Source: Hellea sp.
GTDB lineage: Bacteria; Pseudomonadota; Alphaproteobacteria; Caulobacterales; Maricaulaceae
Direction: 5' to 3'
NCBI GenBank assembly: GCA_020629545.1
Contig: JAHDDC010000014.1
Location: 1 to 52,897, forward strand
Length of the DNA: 52,897 nt
The position numbers were made by a program, and so were the translations under genes. The notes beneath the pieces are model-generated. The model was not told the origin of the DNA. It saw nothing but the letters and a program-made list of their open reading frames with translations, and searched no databases. Of the stretch, positions 19,440-27,914 are shown piece after piece. Within the stretch, counting starts at the first letter, position 1, and every line of letters starts with the position of its first letter.

Positions 19440-20279
19440 ATGCAGAAACTGGACGTTGTTATTGGTCGGATAATTCGGCCAATCCGTATATTTCAAATTT
19501 TGTTTTTTGCTTTGTTCGTCGCCGGATCATTATTTGGCTGGAACGTTCATTCTGTTTACAGAATGGCTGTTGCGTCTAGTCCGATAGGTGAACCCTGGTT
19601 CGAACGCGAGCTTTTGGAAAAATATGGCGAATCCATTATTTCCCATCTTGCCGAAAATAATGTCAAAGCCGCGATCGTCTCTCGTTCGGGTCAGAAGCGC
19701 AGCAAACTTCCACCCGGAGTAGCTTTTACACATAGTGCATTTTGGCTCTACGAACCCAATGCAGATGGCACGCCGCATTACGCGGTGTATAATCTGTATC
19801 ATGGAGAGGAAAATCGTCTAGTTTCGTCACTGGTTAAAGACAGCCCAGCCGACTTTCTGCGACTGACCCGCGAACATGATGTCGGCATAATCATCCCAAC
19901 CCAAATCGTTCAGAACAAGATTTTGGATTACATAGGTTCGAGCCGCTACGGCGAGGTTCATCAGGTTAACTATTCTCTGATTTCAAACCCGTTCGATAGC
20001 CGATATCAAAACTGCAATGAGTTTATGCTAGATAGTTTGGCGGCCATGTTCTGGGAGACGCCTAACACGGCTTTGATCAAAACACGCCTTAAAAAGGTTT
20101 TAAAACCAACTGAGCTAAAGGCGTCGATAATCCGCAGGAAGGTCGGACCTGTGGTCGATGAACGTCTTATCATGACGGACCATGACGGCCCTATCCTGAC
20201 GACAACCCGTCAAACCTTAGCCCAGTTTCTGGACAGCCAAAACGGCCTGAAACAAGATTATGTACTGGACCTGGACTGA
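19440..20279 (+). CDS. DUF2145-like membrane-anchored protein, permuted NlpC/P60 (LRAT-like) fold suspected
   Basis: A 279-residue protein of unknown function. Residues ~18-40 form a hydrophobic anchor or uncleaved signal. The rest resembles DUF2145: AAIVSRSGQ, then a conserved histidine in GVAFTHSAFWLY, a YAVYNLYHGEE segment, and a cysteine in the block QNCNEFMLD. A histidine preceding an N-C-x-E/H-F motif is the order seen in circularly permuted NlpC/P60 hydrolases such as LRAT, so a cysteine hydrolase or acyltransferase on the periplasmic side is possible; this is inference. The start is one base after xthA. Its end overlaps the convergent DUF3137 gene by 22 bp. Confidence 0.7.
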   Translation: MQKLDVVIGRIIRPIRIFQILFFALFVAGSLFGWNVHSVYRMAVASSPIGEPWFERELLEKYGESIISHLAENNVKAAIVSRSGQKRSKLPPGVAFTHSAFWLYEPNADGTPHYAVYNLYHGEENRLVSSLVKDSPADFLRLTREHDVGIIIPTQIVQNKILDYIGSSRYGEVHQVNYSLISNPFDSRYQNCNEFMLDSLAAMFWETPNTALIKTRLKKVLKPTELKASIIRRKVGPVVDERLIMTDHDGPILTTTRQTLAQFLDSQNGLKQDYVLDLD

Positions 20280-21214
20280 GGCTTCATCAAACCATCAACG
20301 AGATTATAAACGGCCCCAATTTCATTAAGAATATCTTGTGTCCGCTTTGGATCCGTTAGGGGAACGCTCATACTCCCAGCCTCAAATCGATTGAGTGTTT
20401 CAACCGCAATCAATAATAACTCATCCAAAAATGCAAATCTGATATTCTTGCCATCAACCGACGTTTCCAAATCAACAAGCCGCTGCATAAAGTCCGGCGT
20501 AAGCAGATACCGAGCTTCAACCTGATCGGTCCCATAGGCCTGAAATATCTTTTCAAACTTCGGGTCAACAAGTCCGACGCGTTTCATCCCCGATTTTTCC
20601 TTGCGATTGAAAATACCTTTATCGCGGAGAACAACTGTACGTCCGAGAAACTTTCGATGAAAATCAAGTGCCATTAGCGAGCCGCGAAATACTGTTACCC
20701 ATGATGTGTCACCGTCGCTATCTCGATCTTCCCGTTCCATATGACATTCTAGCGCCTCAAAATCTGCGCCATGGGCATTTCCAACCATTTTGTCCTCGAA
20801 TTTCACGCGATCATATCGCTTAGGGAGCAAACCATTATCTATCAGAGGTTCAAGTAACGGTCCCTCCAAAACTTCTTCGATAAACTCCCAACCAATATAT
20901 TGGCAAATTCCGGAGACCAGATGGTTCTTGGTTCTGGACCTAACGTCTTTGAGAAAGTGCTGGCGCAATCCAGCATAAGCTGCAGCAGACCCGACTCCTC
21001 CAAAGACCAACCCCATTGGATGCCCCGTTTTATAGAAAAAGAATCCTGCGATCGCTAAAATCACAAGAATGAGAGCCGGCGCGGTTCGGTGGAGTTTTTG
21101 AAACGCATTTATTCGATCCCCTTCTTTAGCCTGAAGGGCAGGCAAAAGTTCTCGTTCGAAATATTTGGAAAACCCGGAAAATTCTGGGTGGTTTTCATTA
21201 AATTGAAAATTCAT
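20258..21214 (-). CDS. DUF3137-domain membrane protein (downstream copy)
   Basis: A 318-residue protein of the DUF3137 type, function unknown. An N-terminal cytoplasmic stretch of ~45 residues is followed by two hydrophobic segments (about residues 46-62 and 68-85), then a long soluble domain. The domain shows the family sequence FRGSLMALDFHRKFLGRTVVL, RVGLVDPKFEKIFQAYGTDQVEARYLLTPDFM and a late LLLIAVETLNRFEAG. It starts with ATG overlapping the end of a second DUF3137 gene by four bases. Both copies share the 'EARxLxxPDxMxR' block. A role near the membrane is all that can be said. Confidence 0.75.
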   Translation of the reverse strand: MNFQFNENHPEFSGFSKYFERELLPALQAKEGDRINAFQKLHRTAPALILVILAIAGFFFYKTGHPMGLVFGGVGSAAAYAGLRQHFLKDVRSRTKNHLVSGICQYIGWEFIEEVLEGPLLEPLIDNGLLPKRYDRVKFEDKMVGNAHGADFEALECHMEREDRDSDGDTSWVTVFRGSLMALDFHRKFLGRTVVLRDKGIFNRKEKSGMKRVGLVDPKFEKIFQAYGTDQVEARYLLTPDFMQRLVDLETSVDGKNIRFAFLDELLLIAVETLNRFEAGSMSVPLTDPKRTQDILNEIGAVYNLVDGLMKPQSRSST

Positions 21215-22125
21215 AGCCGCGGATATAGCAAGCCTTTTAGGCTGTCACAAAACAAATATCGCGCGGGTTCCATTCCACTTGGAACATCTGCGTCCCTTAT
21301 AATTTGTGGCCTTAGAGTACTTAGTATTTTTGCCAGGCGATCGAGTTCAGACAAATAGAATGCTTTTCGTTTTTGATCCGCGCCTGAACTCCCATCTCGA
21401 CCAATCACAGACTGAAGCGCTTGAAGTTTCTCCAAAAGAATGCACACAGTACCAGCCTCGGACAGAAAGATATTTTTTGTTCGTTCGAAATGTGGCGGAT
21501 TATAATCGTGCGAAAATTCAAATGTGTCATCGATATCTAAGGCCAAATGCATCTGTTTTCCTAGGAAAACACATTGTAACCTATGCCCCAAGAGCTCTTG
21601 GCTAAATCCAATCATTCTTTCCATCAGGTCCGGTGAAATAAGCGCCCTCGCCTCAACCTGATCATCTGAATAGACTTCAAAAATGCGTTCAAACTCGCTT
21701 GATGCAAAGCCAACGCGTTTCATGCGGTCAACGGTCGTCGGATTGAAAACGCCCTTGTCCTGCATGATGATTGTGCGACCGGCGAACTGCACGGGATGTG
21801 ACAGGCTGACGACGACGCCTCTAAACCCGTAATTCTCGGTGAGCGCGCTTTCCTCAGTTTTTATATAATCGGCGTCTCTTTGTTTGGCCGTAACATCAAC
21901 AATTGAAAAACTCTGCCCATTGTAACCTGTGCCGGTCAAAGATCCGCGACATTTGAACATTCCGGAACGGCTCGTAATCATTCGCCATGCCTGCAATGGC
22001 ATTAAGGCATTTGGCGGCAAACTTGGGGCGCGATACTCCCAGCCTAAAGCCCCGTATACCGCGTGCCTGAACGCATGCAGATCGTCGATCCGCTGGTGTC
22101 TATTTAGTTGATGCGCCAATCTCAT
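21211..22125 (-). CDS. DUF3137-domain protein (upstream copy, no membrane segments)
   Basis: A 304-residue paralogue of the neighbouring DUF3137 protein. It shares FRGVVVSLSHPVQFAGRTIIM, KRVGFASSEFERIFEVYSDDQVEAR and SPDLMERMIGF. It lacks the two N-terminal hydrophobic segments, so it may be soluble or work together with the membrane-bound copy. A C-terminal addition of ~60 residues after the shared domain has no recognisable motif. The reading frames are coupled (ATGA-type overlap). Alternatively the pair could be one gene split by duplication, but both are intact. Confidence 0.7.
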   Translation of the reverse strand: MRLAHQLNRHQRIDDLHAFRHAVYGALGWEYRAPSLPPNALMPLQAWRMITSRSGMFKCRGSLTGTGYNGQSFSIVDVTAKQRDADYIKTEESALTENYGFRGVVVSLSHPVQFAGRTIIMQDKGVFNPTTVDRMKRVGFASSEFERIFEVYSDDQVEARALISPDLMERMIGFSQELLGHRLQCVFLGKQMHLALDIDDTFEFSHDYNPPHFERTKNIFLSEAGTVCILLEKLQALQSVIGRDGSSGADQKRKAFYLSELDRLAKILSTLRPQIIRDADVPSGMEPARYLFCDSLKGLLYPRL

Positions 22126-22173
22126 CCTGACAACGTAAACGAGATTGGTAAATTTTCTCTTGGATATCTGAAA

Positions 22174-23184
22174 TTAGCTATTTCGTCTGAGGAATCGCTC
22201 AAGATATTCGTCCGAATAATCAGTTCTGATTTCCACCCAAATGGGCAAATGATCTGACATTTCAAAGCTCGCAAAATGCGCTTGATAAGATTTATTCCAA
22301 TCCGAATACATGTCCTTGCCCTGTTCTTTTCGCATCTTCTTGGCAATTTTTTTATAGGCAGCTTTATCTACGTCACCGTAAACGTCGCCGCGCCAATCAA
22401 ACGTTCCTGAATTTACCAAAGATGTTTTTACACGTTCCCCAGTAAAGGCGATTTGATCGTAAAACTTATTACCCCCTAAGTTCGTGGGCCCAAATACGGG
22501 AACCGTTAAGCCATGATCTGATAGACCTCTGTAAATGCTGTCACCACGCTCTTCGATATTCATGTCACCGATCAGAACATAGACTTCATTCTCGTCTTTG
22601 GCGCGTTTAACTATCCGTTCTGCAATGCTTGAAATTTCTTTTCGACGGCGCGTTTTGTCTTTGCCAAATATTATGTGAACGCTAACAAGCGTGAACCGAA
22701 ACCATCCTGCTTGGAAAGATGCAAAATATGGCGTCCGCGCTATTTGCTCTCCGTCTATCAATGCATCTCGAGGCAGAGTAATTTCACCAACCAGATTTCG
22801 AAACCTGACCTTGTTTGTATTAAATAAAAACGCTTGTCGTTCACGATTGCCAGGTCCGCCCTCTGTCACATCAGTTACAAAGTAGTCCCAACTAGGGCCC
22901 AACAGCCTAACCAGTCGCTTCAACGGTTCCAAATCGGATTTGACTTCCTGTACTGCACAAATATCGAAATGATCTATGATTTCCGCGATGTAATGGAAGC
23001 TTTCATCGCGGCGCGGCGTACCCTCATCAAACGCCCGGATGTTCCAAGATCCAATGACTAGGTTTTTGCTATCGCGCCGACCAAGTTCTGAGGCTCGCAT
23101 TGTTTCTCGCAGCTTTATAAGGCGGTCGGAAATCCAGTCTGCCTTTTCATCGTCATATGATTTAAGTTTTTTGTAAAAGGCCAT
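22174..23184 (-). CDS. Endonuclease/exonuclease/phosphatase-family protein
   Basis: A 336-residue protein with the EEP fold (DNase I/exonuclease III superfamily). Visible catalytic blocks are IGSWNIRAFD, FDICAVQEVKSD (metal glutamate), VSVHIIFG, YVLIGDMNIEERGD (the GDxN motif) and the C-terminal EMSDHLPIWVEI (SDH motif). The N-terminal ~40 residues, rich in charged amino acids, are extra to the fold. It might be a nuclease or a phosphodiesterase; substrate unknown. Its start codon abuts a long hairpin that hides its Shine-Dalgarno sequence (see 23185-23227). It lies 71 bp downstream of valS. Confidence 0.85.
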   Translation of the reverse strand: MAFYKKLKSYDDEKADWISDRLIKLRETMRASELGRRDSKNLVIGSWNIRAFDEGTPRRDESFHYIAEIIDHFDICAVQEVKSDLEPLKRLVRLLGPSWDYFVTDVTEGGPGNRERQAFLFNTNKVRFRNLVGEITLPRDALIDGEQIARTPYFASFQAGWFRFTLVSVHIIFGKDKTRRRKEISSIAERIVKRAKDENEVYVLIGDMNIEERGDSIYRGLSDHGLTVPVFGPTNLGGNKFYDQIAFTGERVKTSLVNSGTFDWRGDVYGDVDKAAYKKIAKKMRKEQGKDMYSDWNKSYQAHFASFEMSDHLPIWVEIRTDYSDEYLERFLRRNS

Positions 23185-23227
23185 GTGTTACCCCTTATTG
23201 CGCCGTCAGAGGCGCAAAGGATAACAC
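23185..23227 (-). promoter_or_regulatory. 5'-leader hairpin covering the Shine-Dalgarno site of the EEP gene
   Basis: Read on the minus strand, the 43 bases directly before the ATG at 23184 fold into one stem. The outer part is GTGTTA against TAACAC (6 bp), the middle is UCCU against AAGGG with small bulges, and the inner part is TTGCGCC against GGCGCAA (7 bp), closed by the loop TCTGAC. The only good ribosome binding site, AAGGGG, lies six bases before the ATG and is paired within this stem. There is no run of T, so a terminator for valS is unlikely. Translational control is inferred. Confidence 0.5.
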
Positions 23228-23255
23228 TTTGAAACTAGATCAAGCGTGAGCTAGG

Positions 23256-26114
23256 TCACGAGTTCGAAAGATTCTCGATCGCACTCTTTAACTTGCTAAG
23301 TTCAAGTTCATAAGCTTCCAGTCGACTTTTCTGCTCATTCACGACAGCTTCTGGTGCTTTCTCAACAAAATTCGGATTCGATAATTTCTTATTGATCTTG
23401 TCAATTTCCTGCTGAACCTTCTCAATCTCTCTTAATAGCCGCGTTTTTTCAGCATCACGATCAATAAGTTCAGCCAGCGGCAGAGCGATGGTTGCTTCAC
23501 CGACAACACATTGAAGCGCGCCTTGCGGGGCTGCTGCGCCCTTGGACCAGCCATTGACGCGGGCCATAAGCTCAAAATTCTCTGTATATTGTTCGATACG
23601 TTCTGATGTTTGTGAAGAAGCCCCAATCACGACCATGGCGCCCTTTTTGGATGGCGGAATATTCATTTCGGATCTAACTGAGCGAATTTCAGTAATAGCC
23701 TGCATAAGCCAGTCTATTTCTGCGCTCGCATTTTCATCAATAAGGTCATCGGATAAACCTGGCCATTCGGCCAAAATCAACATTTCGTCACGCGGCGCTA
23801 TTTTTTGCCAAAGCTCTTCGGTGATAAACGGCATGAAAGGATGAAGCAGCTTGATGATTTGGTCGAGCACATAGGCAATTGAGGCCCGCGTTTCGTCTTT
23901 TTCTGCTCCATCGTCCCCCATGAGCGTAGGTTTAGCGAGTTCGATATACCAATCGCAAAAAGTTCCCCAGGCGAATTTATAGATCGCGTCCGCCGCCTCG
24001 TTAAACCGATAGCCCTCAACCGCTTTGGTTAGATCATTCTGGGTTTTCACGAGCTCGGAAATGGCCCATTTGTTGAGAGCGAGCTTACATGAAGCGGGGT
24101 CAAAATCCTCGACGGGCTGACATTCTCTCAATTGAGCAAAACTGGCTGCATTCCAAAGCTTTGTGCCAAAATTGCGATACCCTGCGACACGTTCAACCGA
24201 AAGGCGGATATCCCGTCCGGCTGCTGCTTGTGCCGCCAAAGTAAACCGGAGTGCATCCGCGCCGTAAGCTTCGAACCCATCTGGATATCTTTTACGCGTT
24301 GCCTTTTCCACTTTCGGAGCTTTTTCTGGTTGACGAAGACCTGTGGTTCTCTTGTTGACCAAACTATCGATATCTATGCCCTGAATCAGATCGACTGGAT
24401 CTATCACATTACCTTCAGATTTTGACATTTTTGAACCGTCTTCATCGCGTACAATCGCGTGGATATAAATATCGGTGAACGGAACTTCATCCATAAACTT
24501 CAGGCCTGCCATCATCATTCGTGCAACCCAGAAGAAGATAATATCAAAAGCCGTGACTAGAACTGATGTCGGATAAAACCGTTCTAATTCAGGCGTTTGA
24601 TTAGGCCACCCTAATGTTGAGAACGGCCAAAGAGCCGAAGAAAACCAAGTATCAAGGACATCTTCATCGCGCCTAATTTTAACACCTGCGCCAGCCTTAT
24701 CTTGCGCTGTTTTTTCATCTGCGGCTACATAAATATTTCCGGCATCATCAAACCACGCCGGGATCCTGTGCCCCCACCACAATTGGCGAGAGATACACCA
24801 GGGCTGGATGTCTTTCATCCAGACGTCGTAAGTATTTTTCCAGCCTTCCGGGAAGAATTTGGTATCGCCCTGTTTTGATGATCCCTTCCCATTGCCGTGG
24901 CCCCGCTCGACCGCTGCAATGGCATCTTTAGCCAGTGTCTCAGCGTCAACGAACCATTGGTCGGCCAGCATAGGTTCAATGACAACTTTGGAGCGGTCAC
25001 CGATTGGCTGTTGTATGACTTTGTCTTCAACCCGGATCATAAGGCCTTCAGCATCGATGTCAGCGACGACCGCTTTACGTGCGTCGAAGCGATCCATCCC
25101 GACATATTTGTCTGGCATTACGTTTTCACCGTCTTTATCCGGTGTTTGAATCATTCGGGCTTGCTCATCCATAAGCGGATACATTGGAATATTGTTGCGC
25201 TTGGCGACATCATAATCGTTAAAGTCATGCGCTCCGGTAATTTTGACCGCGCCTGATCCAAAGTCAGGATCAGGATATTCGTCCGTAATGATCGGGATCA
25301 GACGATTAGCGAGAGGCAATCGTACTAATTTCCCGACGATCGGCGCATAACGCTCGTCATCCGGATGAACAGCAACGGCACCATCTCCGAGCATTGTTTC
25401 TGGCCGAGTTGTAGCGATCGAAATATAGTCACGCGTTTCTCGCAGCGTAACCTTTCCGTCTTCGTCTTTCTCAACATACTCGTAAGTTTCACCGCCTGCG
25501 AGCGGATACTTAAAGTGCCAGAAATGTCCATTGACCTCTTTATTCTCGACTTCAAGATTTGAAACAGCCGTTTGAAAATGAGGATCCCAGTTTACCAGGC
25601 GCTTGTCACGATAAATCAGTCCCTCATTATAGAGCTCGACAAATACCTTGGTTACAGCTTCAGATAGTCCGTCATCCAAGGTAAATCGTTCACGCGACCA
25701 GTCACAGGAGGATCCCAGCCGTTTGAGCTGATTGATAATCGTGCCGCCGCTTTCCTCTTTCCATTCCCAGATTTTTTCAACAAAAGCCTCACGGCCAAGT
25801 TCTGCGCGTCCCTGATTACCGGTCGCAGCCAGCTTGCGTTCAACAACCATTTGAGTCGCGATACCGGCGTGATCCATTCCCGGTTGCCACAGCACATCTT
25901 TGCCCCGCATGCGTTCAAACCGGATCAGGATATCTTGGATCGTATTGTTCACCGCATGCCCCATATGGAGCGAACCCGTTACGTTGGGAGGCGGAATAAC
26001 GATCGAATAAGCTTCGCGCGACGTATCCATACGCGGTTTGAACGCACCGCTATCTTCCCACATCTTATAGATGCGACCCTCGGCCTCTGACGGACTAAAT
26101 TTTTTCTCTAGCAT
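23256..26114 (-). CDS. valS: Valyl-tRNA synthetase
   Basis: A class I aminoacyl-tRNA synthetase of 952 residues that charges tRNA-Val and edits mischarged threonine. The catalytic domain has the HIGH-type motif PPNVTGSLHMGHA near residue 45 and the KMSKS motif in EDGSKMSKSEGNVIDP. The editing domain carries TTRPETMLGD. The C-terminus (about 885-950) is the tRNA-binding coiled coil (EKTRLLREIEKVQQEI). The length is normal for the family. The popZ-valS adjacency is common in Alphaproteobacteria. Confidence 0.98.
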   Translation of the reverse strand: MLEKKFSPSEAEGRIYKMWEDSGAFKPRMDTSREAYSIVIPPPNVTGSLHMGHAVNNTIQDILIRFERMRGKDVLWQPGMDHAGIATQMVVERKLAATGNQGRAELGREAFVEKIWEWKEESGGTIINQLKRLGSSCDWSRERFTLDDGLSEAVTKVFVELYNEGLIYRDKRLVNWDPHFQTAVSNLEVENKEVNGHFWHFKYPLAGGETYEYVEKDEDGKVTLRETRDYISIATTRPETMLGDGAVAVHPDDERYAPIVGKLVRLPLANRLIPIITDEYPDPDFGSGAVKITGAHDFNDYDVAKRNNIPMYPLMDEQARMIQTPDKDGENVMPDKYVGMDRFDARKAVVADIDAEGLMIRVEDKVIQQPIGDRSKVVIEPMLADQWFVDAETLAKDAIAAVERGHGNGKGSSKQGDTKFFPEGWKNTYDVWMKDIQPWCISRQLWWGHRIPAWFDDAGNIYVAADEKTAQDKAGAGVKIRRDEDVLDTWFSSALWPFSTLGWPNQTPELERFYPTSVLVTAFDIIFFWVARMMMAGLKFMDEVPFTDIYIHAIVRDEDGSKMSKSEGNVIDPVDLIQGIDIDSLVNKRTTGLRQPEKAPKVEKATRKRYPDGFEAYGADALRFTLAAQAAAGRDIRLSVERVAGYRNFGTKLWNAASFAQLRECQPVEDFDPASCKLALNKWAISELVKTQNDLTKAVEGYRFNEAADAIYKFAWGTFCDWYIELAKPTLMGDDGAEKDETRASIAYVLDQIIKLLHPFMPFITEELWQKIAPRDEMLILAEWPGLSDDLIDENASAEIDWLMQAITEIRSVRSEMNIPPSKKGAMVVIGASSQTSERIEQYTENFELMARVNGWSKGAAAPQGALQCVVGEATIALPLAELIDRDAEKTRLLREIEKVQQEIDKINKKLSNPNFVEKAPEAVVNEQKSRLEAYELELSKLKSAIENLSNS

Positions 26115-26141
26115 AGCTAATTTTCTAATAGTTTTGGCGAC

Positions 26142-26172
26142 AAAAAAATCCCGCCCCCTCGCGAGGGCGGGG
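26142..26172 (-). terminator. Rho-independent terminator after popZ
   Basis: On the minus strand a GC-rich stem (CCCGCCC, 8-base loop around TCGCGAGG, GGGCGGG) is followed by one A and seven T (26148-26142). It lies 57 bp after the popZ stop and 28 bp before valS, so it should insulate valS. On the plus strand the same stem is followed by TTATTTT, but no plus-strand gene ends here. Confidence 0.85.
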
Positions 26173-26228
26173 TTATTTTATGGCTTCTAAACTGCTCCGC
26201 TGTTTAAAACAAGGCGCGGTTTACGGCG

Positions 26229-27782
26229 TTATTTGCCTGATGAAATCCGCTTAACTTCTTTGGCAACAGCACGCTCAACGATTGACTTCAAATTATCATC
26301 AAGCCATTCTTTTAGCATAGGCCGAAGCGCTTCTTGAACTAGATCCCCAATACGTGGGCCTGATTCTGTAAATATCGCATTTTCTTCGACGGCTTGATTT
26401 AGCGACGCGAATGCATCAGCTGCAGCTGTTTCTGTAACTTCATCCAAAATCGCATCTTTACGTGCTGTCTTTGCCATATCTTCGGCCTCCTGGTTTTCAA
26501 TAAATAGATCCACGTTCTTGGCAACATCAGCCTCGACCTCGATCTCTTCGGATTTTATTTCGAGCGAATGCTCTTCTGTTTCTTCTTCGGCTTCAACTAC
26601 CGAGTTTTCAAATTCCGGTTCTTTTACGATGCTCTGCGTTTCATCGTCAACAGCGTCTGCCAGAACTTGATCAAGCTCGTTCAATATATCTTCGGTACTT
26701 TCGCCTTCTTCCAAGCTAGCGCCAACGTTTTCAGTTTGCTGATTCAATGCATCAGCTTCGGCTTTTTCTGCAATCTGTAACAACGCATTTCCAACTACCG
26801 GAGCAGCCATTTCGGAATCGACTGTCAAATCTAAATTTTCGAGGGCGTTATTATCCTCTTCGCTCTGGATTGCCATATCCAAAATATCATTCAAAATTTG
26901 CTCTTGCTCTTCGATATTGTCTTCCGGCGTAGCCAACAAATTATCTAAATCGTCATTGTCGACAGTTGGCGTCTCAGCTTCGACCAAATTCTGTTCCAGA
27001 TCATTTAGAAGAAGATCAATATCGTCACTGATTTCATTTGAGCTTGCCGCCGATTCAACAGCTTCAGGTGCGACGATATCGACTTCATCAGTTTCTGCAT
27101 CCGCAGATATTTCAGTCGCCGGCTCGAAATCATCAGAAACAAAGGAAGTATCAGTCAACTCTGCCATGAGAGATTTAACCAGATCGAGATCCGAGTCACC
27201 CGTTGAACTTGTACTCCTTGAGGCTTCGAAATTTGTGGCTGCTTCCGGCTCTACAGTTTCGATTTCCATTTCGGGTTCAAGAGTTAGCCCTGTTTCTTCG
27301 GCTTGGAACCCCGGAAGCTCAACATCTGACGCCTCAAGCGTGAGCTCCAAGTCCTCAAAATCATTTTCCTCGGATTGTTCTAAATTATCAGTTGATTCAG
27401 AAAGTGAAAGTTTCTCTTCTAGGCTCGACATCACATTCGAAACCGGATTAAACTCGTGTTCTGAAATCGCATCTTCAATTGAAAGATTCGAAACATCGAC
27501 AACTTCTGTAGCGTTATCCATTGTTTCTACGGTGTCCTCTAGAACTAGAACATCATCAAACTCGGTCGAATTATCACTCAAAACAGGATTTTCATCAAAC
27601 GAATTAAACTCATCAGAGGGGCTACCCGCTATCGCAGCGGCAACAGGGACATCGACATGTCCATCATCAGCCGTGTCATCTTCGGCAATTATACGCCTGA
27701 TGGAAGCAAGTATATCTTCCATACTCGGCTCCGCCAAACCGTCATCTATTCCGGTTGGTGTATCAGACGAATTATCTGACAT
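26229..27782 (-). CDS. popZ: Polar organizing protein PopZ (DUF2497), very long acidic form
   Basis: PopZ forms a condensate at the cell pole that anchors the ParB-parS centromere and recruits polarity factors in Alphaproteobacteria. The N-terminal helix PSMEDILASIRRIIAEDD (residues ~19-36) and the C-terminal oligomerisation region LVQEALRPMLKEWLDDNLK through KEVKRISSGK match the Caulobacter protein closely. Caulobacter PopZ has 177 residues, whereas this one has 517. The added length is the middle linker (about residues 40-435), extremely rich in Glu and Asp, with few positive residues and many 'ESxE/LEExxD' stretches, so probably disordered. ATG 27782 follows GTGAGGG. A terminator follows at 26142-26172. 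Confidence 0.9.
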   Translation of the reverse strand: MSDNSSDTPTGIDDGLAEPSMEDILASIRRIIAEDDTADDGHVDVPVAAAIAGSPSDEFNSFDENPVLSDNSTEFDDVLVLEDTVETMDNATEVVDVSNLSIEDAISEHEFNPVSNVMSSLEEKLSLSESTDNLEQSEENDFEDLELTLEASDVELPGFQAEETGLTLEPEMEIETVEPEAATNFEASRSTSSTGDSDLDLVKSLMAELTDTSFVSDDFEPATEISADAETDEVDIVAPEAVESAASSNEISDDIDLLLNDLEQNLVEAETPTVDNDDLDNLLATPEDNIEEQEQILNDILDMAIQSEEDNNALENLDLTVDSEMAAPVVGNALLQIAEKAEADALNQQTENVGASLEEGESTEDILNELDQVLADAVDDETQSIVKEPEFENSVVEAEEETEEHSLEIKSEEIEVEADVAKNVDLFIENQEAEDMAKTARKDAILDEVTETAAADAFASLNQAVEENAIFTESGPRIGDLVQEALRPMLKEWLDDNLKSIVERAVAKEVKRISSGK

Positions 27783-27914
27783 AATTTTCCCTCACCCCGA
27801 TGGAGTTAGTCCCTATTCCCTTAAACAGCTATCTAGTTAAGACAAGCCGCTCTGATTGTCTAGACTTGGACCGATTCTATTGTGAAGAGAATTTTCTTAT
27901 TAAAAATGCTGAAT

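Noticed and set aside
26917-27840. A 307-codon plus-strand frame opposite popZ
   Set aside because: It is the antisense image of the Glu/Asp-rich linker, giving a serine-rich low-complexity product; the minus-strand protein has recognisable PopZ ends and a ribosome site.
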